Positions 1-8,903 of a stretch of 64,000 nucleotides of DNA are shown here, one piece after another. The notes beneath the pieces are model-generated. The model worked only from the letters and a program-made list of their open reading frames with translations, was not told the origin of the DNA and did no database searches. The first letter of the stretch is position 1. Every line of letters begins with the position of its first letter. The stretch spans positions 186,001-250,000 of the forward strand of contig MU008181.1 of NCBI GenBank assembly GCA_010909165.1. The letters run 5' to 3'. Origin of the DNA: Anthoceros angustus. Lineage: Eukaryota > Streptophyta > Anthocerotopsida > Anthocerotales > Anthocerotaceae. The translations under genes and the position numbers were made by a program.

Positions 1-366
1 ATCAACGATTGTGAGAAGAAAAAAGCTTTTTGCAAGGCCATCGAATAAAACCTGAAGAAGGGGCTCCTTGATTCCAGCGGGATGTTGGTCATGATGGGAA
101 CGATGATCGTGGTGGGCATGATTCCCTTCCTCGATTTCTACAGAAAGAGCTCGTAGTCGGACGGACTCCTCACGGGCCCATGAGACCAACAGCAGCCCGA
201 TGATGATGCAAATTGTCCCCAAGATGCTGCAAAAACGCAATGAGGAGGAATCAGCACCTTCGGGTTGCATCGGACAAACAAAAAGAGTGAGAAGGAGCTG
301 GGAGACAGACCTGCCAAGGTAGAGGGCACTTCCTAGAAAGATGAGACCCATAACCGCTGATCATGA
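1..366 (-). pseudogene. WAT1-related transporter, C-terminal exons (partial copy at window edge)
   Basis: Read on the minus strand, 226-1 encodes the last exon of a WAT1-related (plant EamA/drug-metabolite superfamily) membrane transporter. It has a final hydrophobic helix (ILGTICIIIGLLLVSWA) followed by a His/Asp-rich cytosolic tail ending LLTIVD. The stop codon falls just outside the window but is visible in the second copy at 4972-4974. A penultimate exon at about 366-311 encodes the family's LIFLGSALYLG motif. Similarity to the sequence near 5000 breaks at about 366, where unrelated sequence begins. The fragment is intact as far as it goes, but it belongs to a locus that is scrambled elsewhere in the window. 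Confidence 0.7.
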
Positions 367-600
367 CGAGCACACAAAGCATCCCTCACCTGTCTTCCGC
401 TGTGACCGCAATGCCCGATCCATCCCTGGCTGAACCGAGTGATTGATGCCATGCACACTGAATTCAGCTCTCCGCAATTGAAGACCGCAATGCCCGATCA
501 ATCTGTGGCTGATCAATCCACTTCCTACACACAGGCTTGCAAGGCAAACGACAGCGCCTGCCCGCCACTGCGCTCCCCGTCAGCTCCCAGTTGCAACGAA

Positions 601-890
601 GGTTGCAGCTGGAGGCCGGAAGCTGAAGGTCAGCAGAGATGTGCTGAGGATTTTGGGAATGTGAATTCCAACACCATCCTGTATGTGCTGGATTACATGA
701 GGGAGGCGAATTTGAAAAGGAAGAAGCTGCTTGCGGCGGGCTTTCCTGCCTGCGGACGAGTTTAGAACACGATCCAGAGTGGGGTCTGCTCATGGCGTTT
801 GGACCGGGAATTACCATGGAAGGTATATTGATTAGGAACCTGATTTAGAGGCAGCTTTACGCTTCTTGCTGAATCAAGTTAGTCAGGGAT
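601..890 (+). pseudogene. Type III polyketide synthase, C-terminal fragment (copy 1, frameshifted)
   Basis: This stretch repeats 4310-4600 (last exon of the PKS) but has several one-base losses in runs: GCCGGGAAG becomes GCCGGAAG, GAGGGA becomes GAGGA, CGGGGC becomes CGGGC and TTTCCC becomes TTTCC, plus AGCGAAC to AGAAC. It still shows the active-site Asn context (FGNVNSNT) and the downstream YMREANLKRKK segment, then goes out of frame to an early stop near 765. No start or upstream exon is joined to it, so it cannot encode an enzyme as written. Confidence 0.75.
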
Positions 891-1187
891 GTTCAACAGT
901 GGCATGCACATGGCGGAGCATTGAGAGTTTTGAACACTAACGTTGATAGCTGCGCATGCGAGCAGGCAAGAACACCACTGTGAAGACGAGGTACGTGGTG
1001 ATGAACCAGGGGATCTTGGAAGCGCACCCGGAGTTCATGGACGAAAAGATCCCAGCATACGGCAAAAGCTGCAAGTGTGCGGGGAAGCGCTGGAGAAGCT
1101 TAGTGTGGAAGCAGCCAACAATTGCCTCGCCAGTGGGGACGCGATCGCTCCAGCATTACGCACTTCATCTACGTATCCTCCAGCGAG
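891..1187 (+). pseudogene. Type III polyketide synthase, intron plus N-terminal exon with two frameshifts
   Basis: A likely splice acceptor (GAGCAG, to 965) precedes an exon from about 966 to 1187, followed by a GTAAAA donor. The first frame gives NTTVKTRYVVMNQGILE and PEFMDEKIPAYGK, the second gives a CGEALEKLSVEAANNCL helix, and the third gives RQWGRDRSSITHFIYVSSSE. Together these follow the N-terminal half of ASCL/LAP-type plant type III PKSs. Each frame change is explained by loss of a single base beside a run (AAAAGG to AAAAG near 1067, and CTCC to CTC near 1127). The stretch 883-975 recurs at 2364-2479, where the exon is cut off after a few codons. Confidence 0.75.
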
Positions 1188-1511
1188 GTAAAATGAAGAT
1201 CTCGCTTCAATGATCAGATGGCCCCGATCCATCCCTGGCTGAACCTATTGATTGATGCCATGCACACTGAATTCAGCTCTCCGCAATTGAAGACCGCAAT
1301 GCCCGATCAATCTGTGGCTGAACCGAGTGATTGATGCCGTCCATGCTGTCTTCCGCTGTGACCGCAATCTCGTCGGCTTCTAAAGGAAATTCCGATTCTG
1401 ATGACGTTCGTGCTCTCCATGATTCTTCTGCTCTCAGGTGCGGCTGCCGGGGAGATCTGCTGGTCGCGCAGGCCCTAGGGCTGAGCCCGGACGTGAACCG
1501 CGTCATGCTCT
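1188..1511 (+). pseudogene. PKS intron and start of the catalytic-cysteine exon (copy 1)
   Basis: A GT-AG intron of about 250 nt (1188-1437, ending CTCTCAG) leads into exon sequence encoding LLVAQALGLSPDVNRVMLY, the segment just before the catalytic Cys of plant type III PKSs. One base is missing in the run CCGGGGAG, so the VRLPGGDLL lead-in is out of frame. At about 1511 the sequence switches without warning into minus-strand WAT1-related exon sequence through a shared TACAGCTGATG. The same intron and exon recur at 3057-3335 with the same missing base. Confidence 0.7.
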
Positions 1512-2322
1512 ACAGCTGATGCAGCTGAAAGGCCCACTTCAGCACGGCCGAGAGGCCGGTGCCTGCCACAATGGGGCCTTGATAGAAAGTCATAATGATA
1601 GACCCGGCACAGCAGATGACGATTCCCGCCACCTTGGCCTGCCCATCGCGTCTGTACCAGTGCACAATCTCCACGCTGCAACAGACCGGTGCATCAGAAT
1701 GGCCGAATCATTTCAAGCAGCAATGCCACGGGCAACGGTGACAAGCTCCTGATGCAGCTCACCCAAACACGATGGCGATGATGGCCGTGAACACCGGCAC
1801 GGAAGGCTGCATCGCAGCTGAGAAACCGGCGGACGTGTACTGGATGCCGATGAAGAGCAGAATCTGACTTCCATAAATCCTGCAACACCAAACATTCTCC
1901 TCTCAGCCAGTTGCAAGGCAACAAAACCGGCACATTCCAAACGGCTACAGCGGAAGTGACCAACACACCCAGTCAGTCCGAGCAAGAAGAAATGCGCGAC
2001 GATCTCGAGGCTCAGTTCAGGCCTGGTTCCCCTGTTGCAACAAAACCACAAACACCAGTGAGCGAACCACCACTGCAACACCACAATGCACGTATTCCGA
2101 CAAGACCAAGCAGCTCACTTGTCCACAAAAGTAGGCCGCAGGGAGGAGGAAGACGAGGGCCACAATGTCCCGGTACAGACTGAGGACTATCTTGTTCATG
2201 CCCCGGTGAGCGCAATGGCAGTGATGACATAGTAAATGCCAGACAGAATCTGCGCTATCAGCACAACATGCACGGTGAGCAGGCTGCCTGGGTCTCGGAA
2301 CTTCTGGCCCAAAGCCCTGGTT
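1511..2322 (-). pseudogene. WAT1-related transporter, internal exons (copy)
   Basis: This near-identical copy of 6340-7150 is read on the minus strand. Recognisable exons include LLTVHVVLLIAQILSGIYYV and MNKIVLSLYRDIVALVFLLPAAYF near the N-terminus, LSLEIVAHFFLLGLTG, and IYGSQILLFIGIQYTSAGF with AAMQPSVPVFTAIIAIVFG. These match consecutive helices of WAT1-related/UMAMIT proteins. A 4-base loss near 1536 and run-length changes distinguish it from the other copy. The copy ends at about 2322, after which 40 bases match nothing else seen here. Confidence 0.7.
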
Positions 2323-2363
2323 AACATTATCGGGACTCTGAATCTTGAAATTTGATGCCTAGA

Positions 2364-2479
2364 AGAAAGTCAGGGATGTTCAACAGTGGCATGCACATGG
2401 CGGAGCATTGAGAGTTTGAACACTAACGTTGATAGCTGCGCATGCGAGCAGGCAAGAACACCACTGTGAAGACGAGGGC
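2364..2479 (+). repeat. Second copy of PKS intron end and exon start
   Basis: Matches 883-990 except for one T in a run (TTTTG versus TTTG). It ends inside the exon at GAAGACGAGG, which is also present in the WAT1-related gene, and continues as WAT1-related sequence. It is a short relic of the PKS gene with no coding capacity. Confidence 0.75.
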
Positions 2480-3056
2480 CACAATGTCCCGGTACAGACT
2501 GAGGACTATCTTGTTCATGCCCCGGTGAGCGCAATGGCAGTGATGACATAGTAAATGCCAGACAGAATCTGCGCTATCAGCAGCACAACATGCACGGTGA
2601 GCAGGCTGCCTGGGTCTCGGAACTTCTGGCCCAAAGCCCTGGCCTGCCGTTCAGATCCAGACCGCGTCCGCCGCCATCGCCCCAGCCTGTGATCGCAGGC
2701 TTAGCAAGCAGGACTAGAACACCAGACCTGGAGCTGAATGCAACCGAGAGAAAAGAAGAATGAAAAGCGGAGGAGGAGGAATGCGTCTGGGCTGAGTTCC
2801 CCACGTCGGCGCTGGGGGAATAGACTGCATTATTGAAATCTCTCCGCGATCGGAGCGTGAGATCAATTATTGGTGCTCCAGTGCCAGTTATGAGCATGCG
2901 CAGCTCGGAATCGGACCCCTGCTGTCAGAACAGTACGGCAATGACACCATTCGCCAGCCAAACTTGGCCGGGTCAAGGAGGATGTCTGACGGATTGCGCA
3001 ATTCAAGGACCCAAGCCTGTCGGTCCCATCCGAGAGATGGAATCCTGATCAAATGG
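2480..3056 (-). pseudogene. WAT1-related first exon and upstream flank (copy)
   Basis: Copy of 6990-7590 on the minus strand. It contains the first-exon helix HVVLLIAQILSGIYYVITAIAL and then the sequence upstream of the start codon. The frame around the start is broken here by shorter G/C runs than in the 7.2 kb copy. The flank also recurs at 3700-3968. Confidence 0.6.
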
Positions 3057-3269
3057 CTCACCATCCCTGGCTGAACCTATTGATTGATGCCATGCACACT
3101 GAATTCAGCTCTCCGCAATTGAAGACCGCAATGCCCGATCAATCTGTGGCTGAACCGAGTGATTGATGCCGTCCATGCTGTCTTCCGCTGTGACCGCAAT
3201 CTCGTCGGCTTCTAAAGGAAATTCCGATTCTGATGACGTTCGTGCTCTCCATGATTCTTCTGCTCTCAG

Positions 3270-3402
3270 GTGCGGCTGCCGGGGAGATCTGCTGGTCGCG
3301 CAGGCCCTAGGGCTGAGCCCGGACGTGAACCGCGTCATGCTCTACATGTTGGGATGCTGGAGGCGCCGCGGCTGCGGGTGGCCAAGGATCTGGCGGAGAA
3401 CA
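3270..3402 (+). pseudogene. Type III polyketide synthase, catalytic-cysteine exon (copy 2)
   Basis: Following the CTCTCAG acceptor, the exon encodes LGLSPDVNRVMLYMLGC, where the last residue (codon 3355-3357) aligns with the catalytic Cys of chalcone synthase-like enzymes. Directly after it, small deletions shift the frame; in another frame the expected LRVAKDLAENTK helix is readable at about 3370-3405. The exon then runs into WAT1-related DNA through a shared CACCAAG. The active-site Cys is therefore present, but not in an open frame with the His and Asn in the C-terminal piece. Confidence 0.7.
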
Positions 3403-3968
3403 CCAAGCAGCTCACTTGTCCACAAAAGTAGGCCGCAGGGAGGAGACGAGGAGGCCACAATGTCCCGGTACAGACTGAGGACTATCTTGTTCATGCCCCG
3501 GTGAGCGCAATGGCAGTGATGACATAGTAAATGCCAGACAGAATCTGCGCTATCAGCAGCACAACATGCACGGTGAGCAGGCTGCCTGGGTCTCGGAACT
3601 TGGCCCAAAGCCCTGGCCTGCCGTTCAGATCCAGACCGCGTCCGCCGCCGCCATCGCCCCAGCCTGTGATCGCAGGCTTAGCAAGCAGGACTAGAACACC
3701 AGACCTGGAGCTGAATGCAACCGAGAGAAAAGAAGAATGAAAAGCGGAGGAGGAGGAATGCGTCTGGGCTGAGTTCCCCACGTCGGCGCTGGGGGAATAG
3801 ACTGCATTATTGAAATCTCTCCGCGATCGGAGCGTGAGATCAATTATTGGTGCTCCAGTGCCAGTTATGAGCATGCGCAGCTCGGAATCGGACCCCTGCT
3901 GTCAGAACAGTACGGCAATGACACCATTCGCCAGCCAAACTTGGCCGGGTCAAGGAGGATGTCTGACG
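3403..3968 (-). pseudogene. WAT1-related first exon and upstream flank (third copy)
   Basis: Another copy of the minus-strand first exon (about 3590-3415) and its upstream flank (to 3968). It shares the HVVLLIAQILSGIYYV helix and the flank around the palindrome-like CTCCGCGATCGGAG. A short deletion (TTCTGG lost near 3601) and an in-frame GCC difference separate it from the other copies. It joins the PKS last exons at GTCTGACGGA. Confidence 0.6.
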
Positions 3969-4560
3969 GACACTGGAGTCCTGTTCCGTTTAGGCCGCGA
4001 CCTTCCACAGATCATTGAGGACAACATCGAAGCCTTCAGCGAGCGCTTCTTTGCCAAGATCGCAGAGCTGCAGCAGGAACAGCCCGAAGGTAGTAGCCGT
4101 GGCGCCCTCTCCCAGCAGATGTCCAAACTACAGGGCGCGTTTTCTAACGAATGTCCTCCCGCGCGCAGGCACAAAGATCGAGAGCAAGGGGTTGAGCCAC
4201 CATGTGAACGGAACGGGAACGGCACCGTTGGAGCGCACCAAGTACAACGACGTGTTCTGGGCTGTGCATCCCGGGGGACCTGCCATTCTGAACGCGGTGG
4301 AGAGGAGGTTGCAGCTGGAGGCCGGGAAGCTGAAGGTCAGCAGAGATGTGCTGAGGGATTTTGGGAATGTGAATTCCAACACCATCCTGTATGTGCTGGA
4401 TTACATGAGGGAGGCGAATTTGAAAAGGAAGAAGCTGCTTGCGGCGGGGCTTTCCCTGCCTGCGGACGAGTTTAGCGAACACGATCCAGAGTGGGGTCTG
4501 CTCATGGCGTTTGGACCGGGAATTACCATGGAAGGTATATTGATTAGGAACCTGATTTAG
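3962..4560 (+). CDS. Type III polyketide synthase (ASCL/LAP-type), C-terminal exons
   Basis: Two exons, about 3962-4089 and 4169-4560, joined by a 79-nt GT-AG intron (4090-4168), keep an open frame to TAG at 4558-4560. The first encodes DTGVLFRLGRDLPQ and a helix. The second contains FWAVHPGGPAIL with the catalytic His (codon 4267-4269), FGNVNSNT with the catalytic Asn (4366-4368), and the closing EWGLLMAFGPGITMEGILIR. The VNSNT and FGPGITMEG wording fits the anther-specific chalcone synthase-like clade, which condenses malonyl-CoA on hydroxy-fatty acyl-CoA to make sporopollenin alpha-pyrones in the ER-associated pathway. The rest of the gene lies upstream in disordered, frameshifted pieces, so no complete enzyme is encoded here. 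Confidence 0.85.
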
Positions 4561-4971
4561 AGGCAGCTTTACGCTTCTTGCTGAATCAAGTTAGTCAGGG
4601 AAACTGAGATAGGAGGAGGGAACATTATCCTAGATTGGCCCCGACAAAGGTTCAGGGTCGTTTATAATCAATCAATGGAGGCGGCATTGCCTCCCATTCA
4701 ATGCAAAACAAAATACCCTCTAGCTAGTTGTGTTGGCATTGGGGAAGACCATGGTACACATCCTAAGAAAGTCAAGAAAAAATGACTTAAACAAGGCCGT
4801 GGTGGGACTCATCTCATAACTACGCTGGTATGAGATAAAACTACCGACGAAAAAGATAAATGGTACAAAAAGCACTTGGCTGCCACCATCACCGGAGGAG
4901 ACGAATGACAGTCTAATTAGGAGCCTGAAAAACAGACAAATAATATAAGTATGTTGGCAAAACCGCATGAC
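4561..4971. other. Gap between convergent PKS and WAT1-related 3' ends
   Basis: Holds the presumed 3' untranslated regions of the two tail-to-tail genes. The first 40 bases recur after the copy-1 PKS fragment (847-890). I see no other gene or structure. Confidence 0.6.
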
Positions 4972-5094
4972 CTAATCAACGATTGTGAGAAGAAAAAAGC
5001 TTTTTGCAAGGCCATCGAATAAAACCTGAAGAAGGGGCTCCTTGATTCCAGCGGGATGTTGGTCATGATGGGAACGATGATCGTGGTGGGCATG

Positions 5095-5255
5095 ATTCCT
5101 TCCCGGACACACCTTTGGAGACTTTCCTGCGCAGGTTCGACAGGGTGGACGTTAGGCAGTCTGGCTTCGGAGAGTGGACGTATGGTACTGGAAAGCAGGT
5201 GAACATGACAGCAGGAGACGCACCTTTTCATGCAAACGGCCATCGGCGATGATGA
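5095..5255 (-). repeat. Displaced copy of midasin VWA-domain exon/intron
   Basis: Copy of 8196-8358 from MDN1, differing by one GA unit (GGAGAGTGG versus GGAGAGAGTGG). It joins flanking WAT1-related DNA at ATTCC on one side and CGATGATGA on the other; both words are present in both parents. Confidence 0.85.
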
Positions 5256-5433
5256 TGCAAATTGTCCCCAAGATGCTGCAAAAACGCAATGAGGAGGAAT
5301 CAGCACCTTCGGGTTGCATCGGACAAACAAAAGAGTGAGAAGGAGCTGGGAGACAGACCTGCCAAGGTAGAGGGCACTTCCTAGAAAGATGAGACCCATA
5401 ACCGCTGAGCACACTGGCTGGACGGGGATATAG

Positions 5434-5990
5434 CTGGCCACAGCCATTTGACCAATTTCCAGCTGTGACATGGCTCGACAGGTCGTAATCAAGGCCTCCA
5501 AAGCCATGTGACCGCAATGGCTCTCAGACATGCTTCTGGAGTCATCTATTGCAATGACAACCTGATACTGTCGCTTGCTTGCCTTGGTACGCCGCAGCCA
5601 GATTTTGTCCTTCTTAAACTCACTAGCAACATAAGGGATAACCTACCAAGCGGAAAGAAAAGTTAAATGATGTGTGCTTTGGCTTTCCCAGGACGAATTT
5701 CAAGTAAAACTACATACCTTTTTCATGTTTATCCTTTTCCCCGTTCGATAGTCACCCTCAAGCTTGGCGGCCAATGTTGGTTCAAGAATCAGCCGCAGCT
5801 GCTCAGCTAATTCTTGAGACAGGCGTGCTGTTAGCTGGTCATACCTCTGCCACAACGCCCGTGCATTCTCCATGCTACTGCCACCCTCCTGTAATTTCAA
5901 CTCGACCTCTTTCCTTGCCTCACTCAACTCTCTGTCATTCAACTTCTGGCTGTCAAGAACATCAGAAGGTATTACGGCCTTCTGCTCCAA
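5434..5990 (-). repeat. Displaced copy of midasin MIDAS exon and preceding exon
   Basis: Equal in length (557 nt) to 8692-9248 and, as far as I can compare by eye, identical to it, including the intron. It carries the MIDAS motif DDSRSM and the end of the acidic-region exon (QKAVIPSDVLDSQKLNDREL). It is flanked by WAT1-related exons at CTGGCCACAG and TGCTCCAA. Conservation of intron sequence shows that the duplication is very recent or artefactual. Confidence 0.85.
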
Positions 5991-7193
5991 TTTTAATGCC
6001 AGTATCTAGCTTCCAGGCATCGGAGTCATTGACAGCAAAGATACCGGTGATGGCCATGAGAACTGCTCCGCAAAGGTAAGAGAATGCAGTAACGGAAGTG
6101 GGGGCAGGGAACTTCCGCAAAAGAGGTGCCTGCGAAACCGCCAGGACGAGAATCGATAAATGCTGCACACTACTACTTGGTAAGCTAAAAAAGCAGTGCA
6201 GCCATTCTCACCTGGAGATTGATGAATGTCGCCATGCACAGACAATTTCCGATGAGGCAAAGAGCTCCGAACTGGAGAGCTCCGAACTCCAATCCCAGCA
6301 ACTTGACAGGCCCCAACACGGCGGCTGGAACATCCTGTACAGCTGATGCAGCTGAAAGGCCAGCCCACTTCAGCACGGCCGAGAGGCCGGTGCCTGCCAC
6401 AATGGGGCCTTGATAGAAAGTCATAATGATAGACCCGGCACAGCAGATGACGATTCCCGCCACCTTGGCCTGCCCATCGCGTCTGTACCAGTGCACAATC
6501 TCCACGCTGCAACAGACCGGTGCATCAGAATGGCCGAATCATTTCAAGCAGCAATGCCACGGGCAACGGTGACAAGCTCCTGATGCAGCTCACCCAAACA
6601 CGATGGCGATGATGGCCGTGAACACCGGCACGGAAGGCTGCATCGCAGCTGAGAAACCGGCGGACGTGTACTGGATGCCGATGAAGAGCAGAATCTGACT
6701 TCCATAAATCCTGCAACACCAAACATTCTCCTCTCAGCCAGTTGCAAGGCAACAAACCGGCACATTCCAAACGGCTACAGCGGAAGTGACCAACACACCC
6801 AGTCAGTCCGAGCAAGAAGAAATGCGCGACGATCTCGAGGCTCAGTTCAGGCCTGGTTCCCCTGTTGCAACAAAACCACAAACACCAGTGAGCGAACCAC
6901 CACTGCAACACCACAATGCACGTATTCCGACAAGACCAAGCAGCTCACTTGTCCACAAAGTAGGCCGCAGGGAGGAGGAAGACGAGGGCCACAATGTCCC
7001 GGTACAGACTGAGGACTATCTTGTTCATGCCCCCGGTGAGCGCAATGGCAGTGATGACATAGTAAATGCCAGACAGAATCTGCGCTATCAGCAGCACAAC
7101 ATGCACGGTGAGCAGGCTGCCTGGGTCTCGGAACTTCTGGCCCAAAGCCCTGGCCCTGCCGTTCAGATCCAGACCGCGTCCGCCGCCCGCCAT

Positions 7194-7782
7194 CGCCCCA
7201 GCCTGTGATCGCAGGCTTAGCAAGCAGGACTAGAACACCAGACCTGGAGCTGAATGCAACCGAGAGAAAAGAAGAATGAAAAGCGGAGGGGAGGAGGAAT
7301 GCGTCTGGGCTGAGTTCCCCCACGTCGGCGCTGGGGGGGAATAGACTGCATTATTGAAATCTCTCCGCGATCGGAGCGTGAGATCAATTATTGGTGCTCC
7401 AGTGCCAGTTATGAGCATGCGCAGCTCGGGAATCGGACCCCCTGCTGTCAGAACAGTACGGCAATGACACCATTCGCCAGCCAAACTTGGCCGGGTCAAG
7501 GAGGATGTCTGACGGATTGCGCGAATTCCAAGGACCCAAGCCTGTCGGTCCCATCCGAGAGATGGGAATCCTGATCAAATGGCTCACCATCCCTGCTGCG
7601 ACGAGAGCATCGGAGAAGTCGTTGGTGCACAATGAATTTTAAGTATGTGCAATCACAGAGAACTCATTTTCTAACTACAATCTATTGCCGATACAAGCGG
7701 AATTTGAGGGGTCCGATCTCATCGCACGCCCCAGGCAGCAGCCTCTAAAATTCTTCTGGAAGTCCTGTGTGAGTTGCAAGCG
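7194..7782. promoter_or_regulatory. WAT1-related upstream flank and MDN1 3' flank
   Basis: Contains the region upstream of the WAT1-related start; the part to about 7590 is repeated at 2690-3050 and 3680-3968. It also contains the sequence immediately 3' of the MDN1 stop. This copy has longer homopolymer runs than the others (for example CTGGGGGGGA versus CTGGGGGA). No promoter element is clear enough to name. Confidence 0.4.
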
Positions 7783-8903
7783 CTAGAGATATGACGATGT
7801 CCGTTGCATGAGCTCGAACCACTGCATGGAAGAGTGACCACCAGAGTTCAGAGTTTTATACATCTGCCGGACCTTGCTAAGATGTAGGAGATGAGTTACC
7901 TGTCGGAGGAGACCTCCGATTGTTCTCGGAAGGTCCTCGATGTGCCTCACGATCGTGTAGTAGGGGAATGGAAAGGTGTCCATGTACTTGGAGAAGGATA
8001 CACGGCCGTTTGAGAAGGATGGGGTCTGCATGCAGCAAGTAGTTCATTTTGTCAGGAAGGTTCCCACACAGCTACGGAGGAAATCAGCAGCGTGACTTTA
8101 CGCTGGCATGTTTCGCAGTGTTGCTCACCTGCCATTCCAGTATAGATTCACGGGGATTATCTAGCACAATGAAGGCGACAAGCCGGTTTCGGCTCATTCC
8201 TTCCCGGACACACCTTTGGAGACTTTCCTGCGCAGGTTCGACAGGGTGGACGTTAGGCAGTCTGGCTTCGGAGAGAGTGGACGTATGGTACTGGAAAGCA
8301 GGTGAACATGACAGCAGGAGACGCACCTTTTCATGCAAACGGCCATCGGCGATGATGAGAACAAGTTGCTGAAGAGCATCCCTTCCAGAGGGCAATACGG
8401 CATTCAACGCCGCGTTATGCAACATTTGAGTGAGGAAACGAAGCAGGTCTACCATAGGCTCATCTGCTATGGTGTTATCTTGCCGGAATGAGAATTGAGA
8501 CAATATCTGTGACCACATGCAATCCTTGTTAGCAATCTCTTTCTCCCCCTTGTTAGTGCTTGATTCTGAGCAGGTGCAAAGATCTCACAGTATATGCAGC
8601 TAGGCAGGTGGTTCTTACATTGGTCCCAGCTTCATTTGAAAATGGCTGATCAAAATCATGCAGAAGGCGGACGTTCCCCTTCTCCCCGAAACTGGCCACA
8701 GCCATTTGACCAATTTCCAGCTGTGACATGGCTCGACAGGTCGTAATCAAGGCCTCCAAAGCCATGTGACCGCAATGGCTCTCAGACATGCTTCTGGAGT
8801 CATCTATTGCAATGACAACCTGATACTGTCGCTTGCTTGCCTTGGTACGCCGCAGCCAGATTTTGTCCTTCTTAAACTCACTAGCAACATAAGGGATAAC
8901 CTA
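7783..8903 (-). other. MDN1: Midasin VWA/MIDAS domain exons
   Basis: Exons at about 8903-8610 (VASEFKKDKIWLRR, then DDSRSMSESHCGHMALEAL, a metal-ion-dependent adhesion site of DxSxS type), about 8510-8330 (DNTIADEPMVDLLRFLTQML and LVLIIADGRLHEK), about 8225-8150 (ESLQRCVREG, LVAFIVLDNPRESIL) and 8030-7783 (FPFPYYTIVRHIEDLPRT). The last contains an 81-nt intron without a stop, beginning GTAACTCATC and ending CCATGCAG. These exons are the donors of the copies at 5095-5255 and 5434-5990. Confidence 0.9.

Larger units (their letters stand above)
4972..7193 (-). pseudogene. WAT1-related (UMAMIT/EamA-type) transporter locus interrupted by midasin DNA
   Basis: The minus strand carries exons of a ten-helix WAT1-related transporter in correct order. 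They are a start near 7193 (MAGGGRGLDL) with helices LLTVHVVLLIAQILSGIYYV and KIVLSLYRDIVALVFLLPAAY; LSLEIVAHFFLLGLTG (about 6860-6800); the IQYTSAGF and MQPSVPVFTAIIAIVFG exon (about 6720-6600); and QAKVAGIVICCAGSIIMTFY with GALCLIGNCLCMATFINLQ (about 6505-6190). Next come RKFPAPTSVTAFSYLCGA with AWKLD (about 6150-6000), then VCSAVMGLIFLGSALYLG (about 5440-5360) and the C-terminal tail to the stop at 4972-4974. Two blocks of midasin DNA (5095-5255 and 5434-5990) replace the expected sequence, and about 30 residues between AWKLD and the VCSAVMG exon are missing. Relatives export or import amino acids, auxin or other small molecules at plasma membrane or tonoplast. Confidence 0.75.

Noticed and set aside
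1-7600. Helitron or Pack-MULE gene-fragment capture as the cause of the mosaic
   Set aside because: All fragments come from three adjacent genes and keep their strand, several are repeated, and I see no terminal inverted repeats, Helitron end hairpin or transposase.
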